Shown here in pieces: positions 36,560 to 47,264 of a DNA stretch of 64,000 nt (within the stretch, counting starts at the first letter, position 1; each line of letters opens with the position of its first letter). The translations under genes were made by a program, and so were the position numbers. Source of the stretch: Intrasporangium calvum DSM 43043. GTDB taxonomy: Bacteria > Actinomycetota > Actinomycetes > Actinomycetales > Dermatophilaceae. The notes beneath the pieces were generated by a model. That model saw only the letters and a program-made list of their open reading frames with translations. It searched no databases and was not told the DNA's origin. The stretch lies in the NCBI RefSeq assembly GCF_000184685.1, contig NC_014830.1, forward strand, positions 682,001-746,000, written 5' to 3'.

Positions 36560-38202
36560 CTCGCACACGCCAGCCGTCAGAGCAGACGGCGACGATCCCC
36601 ACGGTCCCGACCATGCCGGCGCGCGTCGCCTTCGTCGGGTCCGGGCCAGGCGACCCAGGGCTGCTGACGGTCCGCGCCCGCGACCTCCTCGCCGCGGCCG
36701 ACGTCGTCGTGCTCGACGGCCTGATGCGCGAGGAGGCGGTCCTCGGGCACGCCCGCGAGGACGTGCAGATCATCGACGCCGCACACGGCGAGAACGGTCA
36801 GGAGCTGACGCACGCGGTCCGGGCCAAGCTCGTCGTCAAGGCCGCCAAGTCGGTCTCCAACGGCGGCCTCGTGGTGCGCCTCATGGACGGTGACCCGGCG
36901 ACGTTCAACGGCCTCGTCGAGGAGGCGCGCGCCTGTCGCAAGGCCGGCATCACGTTCGACGTCGTCCCCGGTGTCTCGGCCGCGACCGCCGTGGCGACCT
37001 ACGCCGGGGTGCCGCTCACCTCCAAGGGCACCTCGTCGGTCCACGTCCTCAACGCGGACCAGTCCGGGCACGACCTGACCCGCTACTGCACCGACGACGA
37101 CACCCTCGTCATCCTCGGCTCGCCGCGGTCGATCGGCCTGGCCCTGACCGGCCTGCTCGAGTGTGGTCGCCCCGCAGAGGCGCAGGTGGCGCTCGTCGAG
37201 CAGGGCACCACCGTTCGCCAGACCTCCTTCACCACCACGCTCGGCGCCGCCGAGGCGGCGCTCGACCGCTTGACCGGTCAGATCTCGGCCGCCGTCGTGT
37301 CCCCGAACGTCGCGATGCGTGACGAGTTCTCCTGGTTCGAGACGAAGCCGCTCTTCGGGTGGAAGGTCCTGGTTCCCCGCACCCAGGCCCAGGCCGGGTC
37401 GATGATCGACCGGCTCGCCGCCTACGGCGCGGTCGCGGACGTCGTGCCGACGATCTCGGTCGAGCCGCCCCGGACGCCTCAGCAGATGGAGAAGGCCGTC
37501 CGCGGCCTCGTCACCGGACGTTACGAGTGGATCGGCTTCACCTCGACGAACGCCGTTCGTGCCGTGCGTGAGCGGTTCGAGGAGCTCGGGCTCGACGCCC
37601 GTGCCTTCGCCGGGCTCAAGGTCGCCGCCGTCGGTGGCGTCACCGCCGACGCCCTGCGCGAGTGGGGCATCAACCCCGACCTCGTGCCGAGCGGCGAGCA
37701 GTCGGCTGCCGGCCTCCTCGAGGTGTGGCCGGAGTTCGACGAGGTGCTCGACCCGATCAACCGGGTGCTCCTGCCGCGGGCCGACATCGCCACCGAGACG
37801 CTCGTCGCCGGCCTGCGGGACATCGGCTGGGAGGTCGACGACGTCACCGCCTACCGGACCGTCCGTGCGGCGCCGCCCGCCCAGCACGTGCGCGACGCGA
37901 TCAAGGGCGGCGACTACGACGCGGTGCTCTTCACCTCGAGCTCCACGGTCCGCAACCTCGTCGGCATCGCCGGCAAGCCGCACCCCGCCACCGTCGTCGC
38001 GTGCATCGGCCCGGCCACGGCCAAGACCGCGGAGGAGCACGGCCTGCGGGTCGACGTCCTCGCCCCCGAGGCATCGGCCCTCAGCCTCGTCGACGCCCTC
38101 GCCGGGCACGGGGTGGGTCTGGCGGTGGCCGCTGCGGAGACCGGCCAGGCGCTGCAGCGCCCCAGTGACAAGCGGCCCGCGTCCCGACGCCGGGCCCGCT
38201 GA
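36556..38202 (+). CDS. Uroporphyrinogen-III C-methyltransferase / uroporphyrinogen-III synthase fusion
   Basis: 548 residues. The N-terminal half (about 15-265) is a CobA/SUMT methyltransferase ([15 protein letters not shown] and VPGVSAATA near 137), which makes precorrin-2 for siroheme and cobalamin. The C-terminal half (about 272-530, [16 protein letters not shown]) is HemD, which cyclises hydroxymethylbilane to uroporphyrinogen III. The CobA-HemD fusion is usual in actinobacteria. The start GTG overlaps hemC. Confidence 0.94.
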   Translation: MTRTRQPSEQTATIPTVPTMPARVAFVGSGPGDPGLLTVRARDLLAAADVVVLDGLMREEAVLGHAREDVQIIDAAHGENGQELTHAVRAKLVVKAAKSVSNGGLVVRLMDGDPATFNGLVEEARACRKAGITFDVVPGVSAATAVATYAGVPLTSKGTSSVHVLNADQSGHDLTRYCTDDDTLVILGSPRSIGLALTGLLECGRPAEAQVALVEQGTTVRQTSFTTTLGAAEAALDRLTGQISAAVVSPNVAMRDEFSWFETKPLFGWKVLVPRTQAQAGSMIDRLAAYGAVADVVPTISVEPPRTPQQMEKAVRGLVTGRYEWIGFTSTNAVRAVRERFEELGLDARAFAGLKVAAVGGVTADALREWGINPDLVPSGEQSAAGLLEVWPEFDEVLDPINRVLLPRADIATETLVAGLRDIGWEVDDVTAYRTVRAAPPAQHVRDAIKGGDYDAVLFTSSSTVRNLVGIAGKPHPATVVACIGPATAKTAEEHGLRVDVLAPEASALSLVDALAGHGVGLAVAAAETGQALQRPSDKRPASRRRAR

Positions 38203-38217
38203 GGAGGAGCGCGTCCA

Positions 38218-39183
38218 GTGATCGAGCGACCGCGCCGCCTCCGGCAGAACCCCGCACTCCGGGCCCTCGTCGCCGAGACCCGCCTGCACCCCAAGGACCT
38301 CGTGCTGCCGGCCTTCGTGGCCGAGGGCGCCGACTCGGTCCGGCCCATCCCGAGCATGCCCGGCGTCGTCCAGCACACGCTCGACACGCTGGTGGCGGAG
38401 GCGCGCCGGGCGGTCGACCTCGGCATCGGCGGCATCATGCTCTTCGGCGTCCCGACCACGAAGGATGCCCGCGGCTCGGGCGGGACCGAGCCCAGCGGCA
38501 TCCTCAATGTCGCCCTGGAGCGGGTCCGCGCGGAGGTCGGCGACGAGCTCGTCGTCATGGCCGACACGTGCCTCGACGAGTTCACCGACCACGGGCACTG
38601 CGGCGTGCTCGACGACCGGGGCCGGGTCGACAACGACGCGACGCTCGAGATCTACGGCGAGATGGCGGTGGCCCAGGCCCGCGCCGGTGCCCACGTCGTC
38701 GGTCCCTCAGGGATGATGGACGGCCAGGTCGCCGCCATCCGCGAGGCGCTCGACGCGGCGGGGTTCACGGACACGGTCGTCCTCGCCTACGCGGCCAAGT
38801 ATGCATCCGCCTTCTACGGCCCGTTCCGCGACGCGGTGCAGTCGAGCCTGGAGGGAGACCGGCGCACCTACCAGCAGGACCCCGCCAACGTCGTCGAGTC
38901 GCTCCGCGAGATCGACCTCGACCTCGCGGAGGGGGCCGACCTCGTCATGGTCAAGCCGGCGATGTCCTACCTCGACGTCGTCTCCGCGGCCGCCGAGCGG
39001 TCCTCCGTGCCGGTCGCCGCCTACCAGGTGTCGGGGGAGTACTCCATGGTCTGTGCCGCCGCCGCCAACGGCTGGATCGACCGGCGAGCGGCGGCGCTCG
39101 AGTCGCTGCTGTCCATCCGGCGGGCCGGTGCCCAGGTCGTCCTCACCTACTTCGCGCTGGAAGCGGCGGACTGGCTCGGCTGA
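38218..39183 (+). CDS. hemB: Porphobilinogen synthase (delta-aminolevulinic acid dehydratase)
   Basis: 321 residues; condenses two 5-aminolevulinates. The Schiff-base lysines are Lys194 (KYASAFYG) and Lys246 (VKPAMSYLD). The metal site reads [13 protein letters not shown]: Cys118, Asp120 and Cys128, so the middle zinc Cys is Asp, as in many actinobacteria. EPSGI at 91-95 looks like a degenerate REP-like unit in an exposed loop. It follows cobA/hemD by 15 bp with a good ribosome site. Confidence 0.96.
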   Translation: MIERPRRLRQNPALRALVAETRLHPKDLVLPAFVAEGADSVRPIPSMPGVVQHTLDTLVAEARRAVDLGIGGIMLFGVPTTKDARGSGGTEPSGILNVALERVRAEVGDELVVMADTCLDEFTDHGHCGVLDDRGRVDNDATLEIYGEMAVAQARAGAHVVGPSGMMDGQVAAIREALDAAGFTDTVVLAYAAKYASAFYGPFRDAVQSSLEGDRRTYQQDPANVVESLREIDLDLAEGADLVMVKPAMSYLDVVSAAAERSSVPVAAYQVSGEYSMVCAAAANGWIDRRAAALESLLSIRRAGAQVVLTYFALEAADWLG

Positions 39184-39335
39184 GCCGTACGCCACCATGC
39201 TCCACCGGCGAGACGACGACCCGGTAACGTCCCTACCGCACGTCATGACCGGCGCGGTGGGCCGGGCCGACTAGGATCTGCTCAGCCGCGCGGGTGCACC
39301 GTGCTCCTGCAGGGTCGAAGGGGGTGATCGAGGCG

Positions 39336-39815
39336 ATGTCCGTGAGTGACGACGTGAAGTGGCTCAGCGAGTCCGAGCAGCGGTCCTGGCGGGCCATCCT
39401 GCGCGGGACGCGGCTGCTCGAGACCGCTCTCGACAACGCCCTCGGCGACTCCGGGATCCAGCTGAGCGAGTACGAGATCATCTCGATGCTCTCCGAGAAC
39501 CCGTCCCGGCGGCTCCGGATGTCCGAGCTGGCCGCCATGGTGGTCCAGTCACGCAGCCGGCTCACGCACACGGCCAAGCGGCTCGAGGCCCGCGGCTGGG
39601 TCGCTCGCGAGCAGTGCCTCGGCGACCGCCGTGGCGTCGAGCTGGTCCTCACCCCGTCCGGGCTGGCGGCGGTCGACGAGATCGCCAGGGTCCACGTCCA
39701 GAGCGTCCGCGACAACCTCGTCGACATCATGACCCCCGAGCAGTTCAAGGCCATCGGCGACGCGATGGGCATCGTCCGCGACCACCTGGACCCGCAGGGT
39801 CTGACCGACGCCTGA
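39336..39815 (+). CDS. MarR-family transcriptional regulator
   Basis: 159 residues from ATG 39336 with a GAAGGGGG site about 11 bases upstream; a GTG in the same frame at 39324 is the alternative. It is a single winged-helix dimer: [25 protein letters not shown] (about 57-81) is the recognition helix and [13 protein letters not shown] the wing. It lies between hemB and hemL, so it may regulate heme or redox genes, but no operator can be assigned. Confidence 0.85.
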   Translation: MSVSDDVKWLSESEQRSWRAILRGTRLLETALDNALGDSGIQLSEYEIISMLSENPSRRLRMSELAAMVVQSRSRLTHTAKRLEARGWVAREQCLGDRRGVELVLTPSGLAAVDEIARVHVQSVRDNLVDIMTPEQFKAIGDAMGIVRDHLDPQGLTDA

Positions 39816-39880
39816 CGAGGACGGCGGGCCCCCGCCCACCCGGCGGTGGACCCGCCGAGGCGCGCTGGGACAATGACGCC

Positions 39881-41227
39881 ATGACTTCAGGTGAGCGGTC
39901 CGGTCCCGGTTCGAACGCAGGGTCCGGCATCGCCGGGTCCGAGGCCCTCCTGGCCCGGGCGAGCGCCGTGATTCCTGCCGGCGTCAACTCTCCGGTGCGT
40001 GCCTTCCGGGCGGTGGGCGGGACGCCCCGCTTCATGGCGTCCGGCCAGGGGGCCTGGCTCACCGACGTCGACGGGAACCGCTATGTCGACCTGATCTGTT
40101 CGTGGGGACCGATGATCCTCGGGCACGCCCACCCGGACGTCCTCCGGGCGGTCGAGCAGACCGCCGCCCGGGGGTTCTCCTTCGGCACCCCGTCCGAGAA
40201 CGAGGTGGCCCTGGCCGAGGAGATCGTCGCCCGCATCGACCCGGTGGAGCAGGTCCGGCTGGTGAACAGCGGCACCGAGGCGACGATGTCGGCGATCCGG
40301 CTGGCCCGCGGCTACACGCAGCGCGACGTCATCGTGAAGTTCTCCGGTTGCTACCACGGTCACGTCGACGCCCTGCTCGCCTCGGCCGGCTCGGGAGTGG
40401 CGACGTTCGCGCTGCCCGACTCGGCGGGCGTCCCGCGGTCGAGCGCGGCGGAGACGATCGTGCTTCCCTACAACGACCTCGCTGCCGTCGAGGCGGCGTT
40501 CGCCGAGCGCGGCCACGAGATCGCGGCCGTCATCACGGAGGCAGCCCCGGGCAACATGGGCGTCGTCCCGCCGGCGCCGGGCTTCACCGAGGGGCTGCGA
40601 CGCATCACGCGGGAGCACGGGGCGTTGTTGATCAGCGACGAGGTGATGACGGGGTTCCGGTGCTCCCGGTCGGGCTTCTACGGGGTCGAGGGGCCGTATG
40701 CTGCTGGGCCGGCTGACCTCTTCACCTTCGGCAAGGTGATGGGCGGGGGCTTCCCGACCGCCGCCTTCGGGGGCCGGGCCGAGGTGATGGCGCTGCTGGC
40801 GCCTGCCGGTCCCGTCTACCAGGCCGGCACCCTGTCGGGGAACCCGGTGGCGTCGGCCGCCGGCCTCGCCACCCTCCGGGGCTGCACCGCTGACGTCTAC
40901 GCGCGGCTCGACTCAGCCGCCCGGGCGATCGCGGGTGCGGCTTCCGACGCGCTCACCACGGCGTCAGTGCCGCACACCATCCAGTGGGCCGGCTCGATGT
41001 TCTCGATCTTCTTCCGTGAGGGGCCGGTGCGGAACTACGACGAGGCGAAGGGGCAGGACGTCGACGCGTTCCGCCGCTTCTTCCACGCGATGCTCGAGCA
41101 GGGCGTGCACCTGCCCCCGAGCTCGTTCGAGGCGTGGTTCGTCTCGGCCGCCCACGATGACGACGCGGTGGCCCATGTCGTCGACGCCCTCCCGGCCGCG
41201 GCCCGTGCCGCGGCCGGAGGAGCCTGA
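39881..41227 (+). CDS. hemL: Glutamate-1-semialdehyde 2,1-aminomutase
   Basis: 448 residues, PLP-dependent. It converts glutamate-1-semialdehyde to 5-aminolevulinate, completing the C5 route begun by hemA. The PLP lysine is Lys285 in [15 protein letters not shown] (130-134) and SDEVMTGFR (252-260) are typical. It is separated from rex-hemACDB by the MarR gene. A REP-like unit reads YAAG at 273-276, between the PLP Asp and Lys segments. Confidence 0.95.
   Translation: MTSGERSGPGSNAGSGIAGSEALLARASAVIPAGVNSPVRAFRAVGGTPRFMASGQGAWLTDVDGNRYVDLICSWGPMILGHAHPDVLRAVEQTAARGFSFGTPSENEVALAEEIVARIDPVEQVRLVNSGTEATMSAIRLARGYTQRDVIVKFSGCYHGHVDALLASAGSGVATFALPDSAGVPRSSAAETIVLPYNDLAAVEAAFAERGHEIAAVITEAAPGNMGVVPPAPGFTEGLRRITREHGALLISDEVMTGFRCSRSGFYGVEGPYAAGPADLFTFGKVMGGGFPTAAFGGRAEVMALLAPAGPVYQAGTLSGNPVASAAGLATLRGCTADVYARLDSAARAIAGAASDALTTASVPHTIQWAGSMFSIFFREGPVRNYDEAKGQDVDAFRRFFHAMLEQGVHLPPSSFEAWFVSAAHDDDAVAHVVDALPAAARAAAGGA
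40694..40714 (+). repeat. Degenerate REP-like element inside hemL
   Basis: CCGTATGCTGCTGGGCC and GGCT; one change (C to T) in the core, sense orientation, read as YAAG. Confidence 0.65.
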
Positions 41228-41293
41228 CCGCCCGCGTCGCGGCAGGCGGACGCCGATTCGGACGTTGGGACTGCGTTTGAGACACTGGGCGCC

Positions 41294-41962
41294 ATGACCG
41301 CCCGGCCCGAAGACTCCACACCGCACGTGCCGGTGCGCACGGTCGTGCACCTGATGCGCCACGGCGAGGTGCACAACCCGACCGGCGTCCTCTACGGCCG
41401 ACTCGAGGGCTACCACCTCTCGGACCTGGGACGCGAGATGGCCGAGCTCGTCGCGCGCCAGCTCGCGCCCAACGACATCACCGTCGTCATCGCCTCACCG
41501 CTCGAGAGGGCCCAGGAGACCGCGACCCCGATCGCCGCCTCGCACGGTCTCACCACCCGCACCGACCCGCGGGTGCTCGAGTCGACGAACTACTTCGAGG
41601 GCAAGCAGGTCCGCGCCAAGGACCTGCTCCACCCGACCCACTGGGCCAAGCTGCTCAACCCCCGCAAGCCCTCCTGGGGCGAGGCCTACGAGGCCATCGC
41701 CACGCGGATGCTCGCGGCGATCGACGACGCCCGACGTGCCGCCGCGGGGCACGAGGCGGTCATCGTCTCGCACCAGCTGCCGGTCTGGACGGTGCGCAAC
41801 CAGCTCGAGGGGCGACGCCTCTGGCACGACCCGCGCCGGCGCGAGTGCACCCTGGCCTCGCTCACCTCCCTGACCTACGAGGACGACGAGCTCGAGTCGA
41901 TCAGCTACTCGGAGCCGGCCGCCGCCCTGCTCCACCGGGCCAGCAGGAGCGTGGGCGCCTGA
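41294..41962 (+). CDS. Histidine phosphatase family protein
   Basis: 222 residues. It has the phosphoglycerate-mutase-like core with LMRHGE (20-25, phosphohistidine), a second His in VSHQLPV (about 158-164) and ASPLERAQET. Such proteins dephosphorylate small metabolites or proteins. It leads the cytochrome c maturation genes and overlaps the next gene by TGATG, so it belongs to that operon. Confidence 0.88.
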   Translation: MTARPEDSTPHVPVRTVVHLMRHGEVHNPTGVLYGRLEGYHLSDLGREMAELVARQLAPNDITVVIASPLERAQETATPIAASHGLTTRTDPRVLESTNYFEGKQVRAKDLLHPTHWAKLLNPRKPSWGEAYEAIATRMLAAIDDARRAAAGHEAVIVSHQLPVWTVRNQLEGRRLWHDPRRRECTLASLTSLTYEDDELESISYSEPAAALLHRASRSVGA

Positions 41963-42573
41963 TGGGGGACCTCGACCGACGCTCCGCCCTGCGATGGGGG
42001 TCCGCGGCGCTCGCGGGCGGGCTCGTCGCGAGCCTGGCCGCCTGCTCGGAGGACCCGAACTCCGTGGCGGGCCAGGCCAGGGCCGGTGACCGCAAGAACT
42101 ACGTGTCCGGCGACGGCACCATCGAGCGACTCGCGCCGGGCAACCGGGGCCCCGCCGTGCGGCTCGCGGGCACGACGCTCGAAGGTGAGCCGTGGTCGAT
42201 CGAGGGCACGGCGGGCGCCGTGCTCGTCGTCAACGTGTGGGGCTCGTGGTGCCCCCCGTGCATCGAGGAGACGCCGGACCTCCAGAAGGCCTGGGAGCAG
42301 GTCCAGGCTGACGGTCTCGAGGTCGAGTTCATCGGGCTCGACAAGATGGAGAGCCCCGAGACCGGTCTCGCGTTCCAGAAGGCCAACCGGGTGACCTACC
42401 CATCGCTCGCCTACGACGGCGGCCTGCCCATCCTCGCGCTCCAGGGCAAGGCCACCGCCACGCCGAGCACCCTCGTGCTCGACCGGGTCGGGCGGATCGC
42501 CGCCCGGGTGTCCGGTCCGGTCACCACGAGCACGCTGCGCGCCCTCGTCGACGACGTGCTCGCCGAGGCCTGA
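41962..42573 (+). CDS. TlpA/ResA-like thioredoxin, Tat-type lipoprotein
   Basis: 203 residues. The N-terminus has DRRSALRW followed by a hydrophobic stretch and lipobox LAAC (Cys28), which suggests Tat export and lipidation outside the membrane. The thioredoxin domain carries WCPPC (96-100). By position, just before ccdA-resB-ccsB, it should reduce apocytochrome c cysteines for heme attachment, with electrons from CcdA. Confidence 0.88.
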   Translation: MGDLDRRSALRWGSAALAGGLVASLAACSEDPNSVAGQARAGDRKNYVSGDGTIERLAPGNRGPAVRLAGTTLEGEPWSIEGTAGAVLVVNVWGSWCPPCIEETPDLQKAWEQVQADGLEVEFIGLDKMESPETGLAFQKANRVTYPSLAYDGGLPILALQGKATATPSTLVLDRVGRIAARVSGPVTTSTLRALVDDVLAEA

Positions 42574-42591
42574 CGTGAGCAGCCACCACCC

Positions 42592-43335
42592 GTGAACGTC
42601 GACCTCGCGACCAGCTCGCTCGTCCTCGCCTCCATCGTCGCGCTCGTGGCGGGCCTGGTCTCCTTCGCCTCCCCGTGCGTGCTGCCGCTCGTCCCCGGGT
42701 TCCTCGGCTACGTCACGGGGCTGTCGGACGAGTCGCTCGAACGCCGGTCGAGGGGGCGGCTCGTCCTGGGAGCGCTGCTGTTCGTCAGCGGCTTCACCGT
42801 CGTGTTCCTCGTCGCCGCGGCCGCCCTGTCGGCGATCGGCGTCGCCTTCCGCGAGCATCAGAGCACGCTGCTCCGGGTCGGCGGGGCCGTCGTCATCGTC
42901 ATGGGCGTCCTCTTCCTCGGAGCCGGCAAGTCGTATGCCGCTTCGCTCGGTTGGCGTCCCCGTGCCGGCCTGCTCGGTGCGCCGTTGCTCGGCGCGGCCT
43001 TCGCGGTGGGATGGTCCCCCTGCTGGGGTCCGACCCTCGGGGCGATCCAGGCGATGGCCGCTCCGATCTCGGCGGAGTCCGGCTCGATCGGCCGCGGCCT
43101 CGCGCTCGCCGGCATCTACTCGGTCGGCCTCGGGCTGCCCTTCATCCTCATGGCTGCCCTGTGGGAGCGAGCCGGTCGGGCCAGCGCGTGGCTGCGCCGG
43201 CACCGCGGATCGATCCAGGCCTTCGGTGGGATCATGCTCCTCGCCGTCGGCCTGCTCATGGTGACCGGCCTGTGGGAGTCGGTCATCGTCTGGCTCCAGA
43301 TCAACCTCATCGCGACGTTCCAGGTGGCCATCTGA
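42592..43335 (+). CDS. ccdA: Cytochrome c biogenesis protein CcdA
   Basis: 247 residues, six transmembrane helices. It carries reducing power across the membrane to the extracytoplasmic thioredoxin. The two redox Cys are in [10 protein letters not shown] (about 23-32) and SPCWGPTLG (about 140-148). GTG start 42592; overlaps resB by one base (TGATG). A REP-like unit encodes SYAAS in a loop near residue 115. Confidence 0.93.
   Translation: MNVDLATSSLVLASIVALVAGLVSFASPCVLPLVPGFLGYVTGLSDESLERRSRGRLVLGALLFVSGFTVVFLVAAAALSAIGVAFREHQSTLLRVGGAVVIVMGVLFLGAGKSYAASLGWRPRAGLLGAPLLGAAFAVGWSPCWGPTLGAIQAMAAPISAESGSIGRGLALAGIYSVGLGLPFILMAALWERAGRASAWLRRHRGSIQAFGGIMLLAVGLLMVTGLWESVIVWLQINLIATFQVAI
42932..42947 (+). 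repeat. Degenerate REP-like element inside ccdA
   Basis: CGTATGCCGCTTCGCT; the last base of the core is changed. Read as YAAS. Confidence 0.6.
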
Positions 43336-44990
43336 TGACCGAGCCGACGACCCGGGCCACCGCCGAGGAGGAGCGAGCCCAGCGGCATACGGGATCCGCG
43401 TCGCTCTCCACCGCTCCGCGCGAGCCGCAGCTACCCCAGCTCGGGGCGCTGGGGATGGCCCGGTGGGCCTGGCGGCAGCTGACGAGCATGCGCACGGCGC
43501 TCTTTCTCCTGCTCCTGCTCTCCGTCGCCGCCGTGCCCGGATCGGTCTTCCCCCAGCGCAACATCGACGCCGGACGGGTCGCCGACTACCTCGCGCAGAA
43601 TCCCGCCACGGGGCGCTGGCTCGACCGGTTCGGCTTCTTCGACGTCTACGCGTCGCCGTGGTTCTCGGCGATCTACCTGCTCCTGTTCGTGTCGCTGATC
43701 GGCTGCATCCTCCCGCGGAGCCGGCAGCACCTCAGGTCGCTGCGGTCGACGCCGCCCCGAGCCCCCGCCCGGCTGGCTCGCCTGGACGAGCACGTCGAGG
43801 TCACCACGTCGCTGTCACCCCCCGACGCCCTCGAAGCCGCCCGGACCGCGCTGCGGGCCAAGCGCTTCCGGGTGCACAGCCATGACGCCGGCACCCTCAG
43901 CGCCGAGTCCGGCTACCTCCGCGAGAGCGGCAACCTGCTCTTCCACCTCGCCCTCACCGGCATCATCGTCGGCATGGCCGTCGGCCACCTCTTCGGCTGG
44001 CGAGGGGACCTCATCCTCGCGCAGGGGGACGAGTTCGCCTCGAGTGCGACGACCTACAACACGTTCTCGCCCGGCCCTCTCGTCGGTGACGACGCGGTGC
44101 CCGGCTTCGTCATGCAGCTCGACGACCTCGACGTGCAGTTCATCGAGACGCCCGGCCGGTCGTTCGGCACCCCGCGGGAGTTCACCGCGCACGTCACCGT
44201 GGCCGACACGCCGGGTGCACCTCCGCGCGAGGCCGACATCGCCGTCAACCACCCGCTCGTCATCCAGGGCTCCGATGTCTTCCTGCTCGGCAACGGCTAC
44301 ACGCCGGTGATCACGGTGCGGGACGCCGCCGGCCAGGTGCTGTACCGCGAGGCCACCCCCTTCCTCGCCCAGGACGGCAACTACCGGTCCGTCGGCGTCG
44401 TCAAGGTGCCGTCGGCAAGCCCTAAGCAGCTCGGTTTCACCGGCTTCTTCCTCCCGACGGCCGAGCCGACCTTCGCCAACGGGCCGGTGTCGATCTTCCC
44501 GGACGCCCAGAACCCCGAGCTGGCCCTGTCCGTCTGGGAGGGAACCCTCTTCCCGGGCGGTGCGCCGCAGTCCGTGTACACGCTCAACACCGAGCAGATG
44601 ACCCAGGTGGCGCGCGACGACGGACAGCCGGCCCTCGTGCGGCTCAAGCCCGGGCAGACCTACGAGCTGCCCGGGGGCCGCGGCTCCATCACGTTCGAGG
44701 AGGTAAAGCGCTTCGCCGGGCTGTCGATCCGCACCGACCCCGGTGCGCCGGTCAGCCTCGTCAGCGCGCTCCTGGCGACGCTCGGCCTCATCCTCGGGCT
44801 CACCATCAAGCGCCGTCGGGTCTTCGTCCGGGTCCGGTCCGCGCAGGACGAGGGCGCGACCGGCCCACGCGCTACCGTGGTCACCGTCGGTGGCCTCTCC
44901 AAGGACTCCGATCCCGGGCTCGCCGCCATCGTCCACGCGATCGGCGCAGCCGTGCACGACCCCGATGCAGAACGGACCGACCGCTCGTGA
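43335..44990 (+). CDS. resB: Cytochrome c biogenesis protein ResB (Ccs1)
   Basis: 551 residues, part of the System II heme-export and ligation complex with CcsB. Three helices lie near the N-terminus (about 54-74, 105-125, 205-225), a large extracytoplasmic domain follows (about 230-470), then a last helix near 480. A cytoplasmic N-terminal tail contains an in-frame REP-like unit (RAQRHT, about 14-19). Overlaps ccdA and ccsB, so all four c-maturation genes are one transcript. Confidence 0.93.
   Translation: MTEPTTRATAEEERAQRHTGSASLSTAPREPQLPQLGALGMARWAWRQLTSMRTALFLLLLLSVAAVPGSVFPQRNIDAGRVADYLAQNPATGRWLDRFGFFDVYASPWFSAIYLLLFVSLIGCILPRSRQHLRSLRSTPPRAPARLARLDEHVEVTTSLSPPDALEAARTALRAKRFRVHSHDAGTLSAESGYLRESGNLLFHLALTGIIVGMAVGHLFGWRGDLILAQGDEFASSATTYNTFSPGPLVGDDAVPGFVMQLDDLDVQFIETPGRSFGTPREFTAHVTVADTPGAPPREADIAVNHPLVIQGSDVFLLGNGYTPVITVRDAAGQVLYREATPFLAQDGNYRSVGVVKVPSASPKQLGFTGFFLPTAEPTFANGPVSIFPDAQNPELALSVWEGTLFPGGAPQSVYTLNTEQMTQVARDDGQPALVRLKPGQTYELPGGRGSITFEEVKRFAGLSIRTDPGAPVSLVSALLATLGLILGLTIKRRRVFVRVRSAQDEGATGPRATVVTVGGLSKDSDPGLAAIVHAIGAAVHDPDAERTDRS
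43373..43392 (-). repeat. REP-like element inside resB
   Basis: GCGAGCCCAGCGGCATACGG, antisense unit, read as RAQRHT in the N-terminal tail. Confidence 0.85.
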
Positions 44991-46033
44991 CCCCAGCAGG
45001 ACACCCCGCCATGAACCCGGCCGGCGCGGACCTCACGCTCGCCGGCAACGCCAACATGGCGCTCTACGCGTCGATGATCGTCTACACGCTCGCCATGCTC
45101 GTGTTCGCCTGGCACCTCGCGGCCCGGGCCGGCCAGCTGCAGGCCCCGAGGGCCGTGGACCGCGACGAGGTGCTGGTCGGCTCGACCGTGACCGCAGCGG
45201 GCGCGACCACCGGGTCCCTTCCGTCGGCGGGCGTGCGCCGTTCGACGCCCGCCGAGCCTGCCTTCGAGGAGAGCCCGGTGTCGGCCCAACGGGGCAACAT
45301 CGCCCTGATGCTCACCTACCTGGCCACAGCTCTCCTCGTCGGGTCCGTGATCCTCCGTGGCTTCGCCGTCGCCCGGCCACCGTGGGGCAACATGTTCGAG
45401 TTCGCGACGGCGGCCGCTGCCGCGGTCGGGCTGACCTACTCGGTGCTGGCCAAGCGCAACCGCTGGCAGTGGCTGGGCGTCTTCATCGTGACCCCGGTGC
45501 TGCTCGTCCTCGGGCTCGCCCTCGCGGTGCTCTACACCGAGGCCGGCGAGCTGATGCCCGCCCTCAAGTCGTACTGGCTCGCGATCCACGTGGGTGTCGC
45601 CTTCCTCGCCGTCGCGTTCTTCACGATCGCGGCCGCCATCGGTGTCGTCTACCTGGTCCGACTGCGTCGTGAGGAGAAGCCGCCGGCCAGGCGCGGCTTC
45701 ATCGAGTCGTTGCCGTCCTCCGCCGCGCTCGAGCGGACGGCCTACAGCCTCAACATGGTCGCCTTCATCCTGTGGACGTTCACACTGATCGCAGGCGCCA
45801 TCTGGGCGAAACAGGCGTGGGGAGCCTACTGGCAGTGGGACCCGAAGGAGGTCTGGACCTTCGTCATCTGGACCGTCTACGCGGCGTACATGCACGGGCG
45901 GGCGACCGCGGGCCTCGACCTGCGCCGGTCGATGTCCATCGCCCTCGCCGGCTACGCCTGCGTCATCATCAACTTCACCCTCGTCAACCTCGTGTCGACG
46001 TTCGTCGGCATGCACAACTACTCGGGGATGTGA
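44987..46033 (+). CDS. ccsB: Cytochrome c biogenesis protein CcsB/CcsA
   Basis: 348 residues, multi-pass heme-handling membrane protein of System II. The tryptophan-rich motif WQWDPKEVW (near 280) binds heme at the outer face. Eight helices are expected. GTG 44987 overlaps the resB stop (GTGA); ATG 45011 is an alternative start. Confidence 0.93.
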   Translation: MTPAGHPAMNPAGADLTLAGNANMALYASMIVYTLAMLVFAWHLAARAGQLQAPRAVDRDEVLVGSTVTAAGATTGSLPSAGVRRSTPAEPAFEESPVSAQRGNIALMLTYLATALLVGSVILRGFAVARPPWGNMFEFATAAAAAVGLTYSVLAKRNRWQWLGVFIVTPVLLVLGLALAVLYTEAGELMPALKSYWLAIHVGVAFLAVAFFTIAAAIGVVYLVRLRREEKPPARRGFIESLPSSAALERTAYSLNMVAFILWTFTLIAGAIWAKQAWGAYWQWDPKEVWTFVIWTVYAAYMHGRATAGLDLRRSMSIALAGYACVIINFTLVNLVSTFVGMHNYSGM

Positions 46034-46036
46034 CCC

Positions 46037-46348
46037 GTGGTCCGCTACACCCTGCTCCGGCTGCTCATCTTCTTCGGGGTCCTGATGACCCTCTGGCTCG
46101 TCGGCATCCGCAACAATCCCGTCCTGCTCGTCGGTCTCGCGGCCATCCTCTCGGCCGTCCTCTCCTACCTGCTGCTCCGGGGGATGCGCGACGAGATGAC
46201 CGCGAAGCTGATGGAGCGACACGAGGCCAAGCTGCGGGCCAAGGAGCAGGGCCGGGCCGGGGCAAGTGCCTTCGCGGAGGACGAGGCGGCCGAGGACGCC
46301 GAGGCCGACCGGGCAGAGCGGATCGACGGGGCCGACCCGTCGCGCTGA
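46037..46348 (+). CDS. DUF4229 small membrane protein
   Basis: 103 residues, two hydrophobic helices (about 7-22 and 28-46) and an acidic, Ala/Glu/Asp-rich cytoplasmic tail (about 50-103). DUF4229 proteins are found in actinobacteria next to menA and cytochrome genes; function unknown. It starts 3 bp after ccsB, so it is part of the same operon, and converges on menA. Confidence 0.8.
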   Translation: MVRYTLLRLLIFFGVLMTLWLVGIRNNPVLLVGLAAILSAVLSYLLLRGMRDEMTAKLMERHEAKLRAKEQGRAGASAFAEDEAAEDAEADRAERIDGADPSR

Positions 46349-46359
46349 CGCCGACCGCC

Positions 46360-47238
46360 TCAGGTGTGTTGGCCGAGGGCCAGACCGACGGCGAGCAGCG
46401 CGGCCCACGCCAGCTCGAACACGCCGGTTCCGGCCAGGGCGGGGATGAGTGCGCGACCGGTCGCTCCGCCGACGACCGCCCGGACGGGACGGACGGCCAC
46501 GGGCGCCGCGAGGAGGGCCAGCAGTGCGAAGGGTGAGGTCAGCGCGGCCATTCCCGTCATGACGAAGCTCAGCGCGATCAGCGAGACGTACACGGTCCGG
46601 GTTCCCCGGTCACCCAACCGCACGGCGAGCGTCCGCTTGCCCGTGACGGAGTCGGTCGGGATGTCGCGCAGGTTGTTGGCGACGAGGATGGCAGCGGCCA
46701 CCGCCCCGACCCCGATCGCTCCCCACCAGCCGGCCGCGGTCAGGGAGGTCATCGTCGCCATGGTGCCGAGCGTGGCGACCAGACCGAAGAAGACGAAGAC
46801 GAAGAGCTCGCCGAGGCCGAGGTACCCGTAGGGGTTGGTGCCGCCCGTGTAGTACCACGCCGCGAGGATGGCGACGGCGCCGACGGGGATCATCACCCAC
46901 AGCCGGGAGAGACCCACGAGGGTCAGCCCGAGCACTCCCGCGCAGGCGAAGGCCGTGAACGCCGCCGTCTTGACCGACCGCGGTGCGGCGAGCCGCTGAC
47001 CGACGAGGCGGACCGGCCCCACCCTCACCTCATCCGTCCCGCGCACACCGTCGCTGTAGTCGTTGGCGTAGTTGACCCCGACCTGGAGCGCCAGTGCGAC
47101 GAGGGCGGCGAGGACGACGAAGCCCCAGACGATGTCGCCGGTCTGGTAGGCGGCACCCGAGCCGACGAGGATGGGCGAGATGGCGGCGGGAAGCGTGCGT
47201 GGGCGCGCACCTTCGATCCACTGGGCGAGCGTGGCCAT
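46360..47238 (-). CDS. menA: 1,4-dihydroxy-2-naphthoate polyprenyltransferase
   Basis: 292 residues, UbiA-family membrane enzyme that attaches the polyprenyl chain to dihydroxynaphthoate, forming demethylmenaquinone. Mg-diphosphate motifs are NYANDYSDGVRGTD (about 55-68) and NNLRDIPTD (about 180-188). Eight to nine helices. Begins a minus-strand cluster with the PLDc_N and menE genes. Confidence 0.95.
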   Translation of the reverse strand: MATLAQWIEGARPRTLPAAISPILVGSGAAYQTGDIVWGFVVLAALVALALQVGVNYANDYSDGVRGTDEVRVGPVRLVGQRLAAPRSVKTAAFTAFACAGVLGLTLVGLSRLWVMIPVGAVAILAAWYYTGGTNPYGYLGLGELFVFVFFGLVATLGTMATMTSLTAAGWWGAIGVGAVAAAILVANNLRDIPTDSVTGKRTLAVRLGDRGTRTVYVSLIALSFVMTGMAALTSPFALLALLAAPVAVRPVRAVVGGATGRALIPALAGTGVFELAWAALLAVGLALGQHT

Positions 47239-47264
47239 GGGTCCTTGTGGGTCGTGGGGTGCGG

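Noticed and set aside
38488-38501. Further REP-like unit in hemB (EPSGI)
   Set aside because: GAGCCCAGCGGCAT lacks the ACG end of the core; it may be a worn copy but cannot be told from normal hemB sequence, so it was not counted.
36577-38694. Antisense open frame of 705 codons opposite cobA/hemD and hemB
   Set aside because: Composition is that of a reverse frame in high-GC DNA, with no recognisable motif, and it lies wholly opposite two certain genes.
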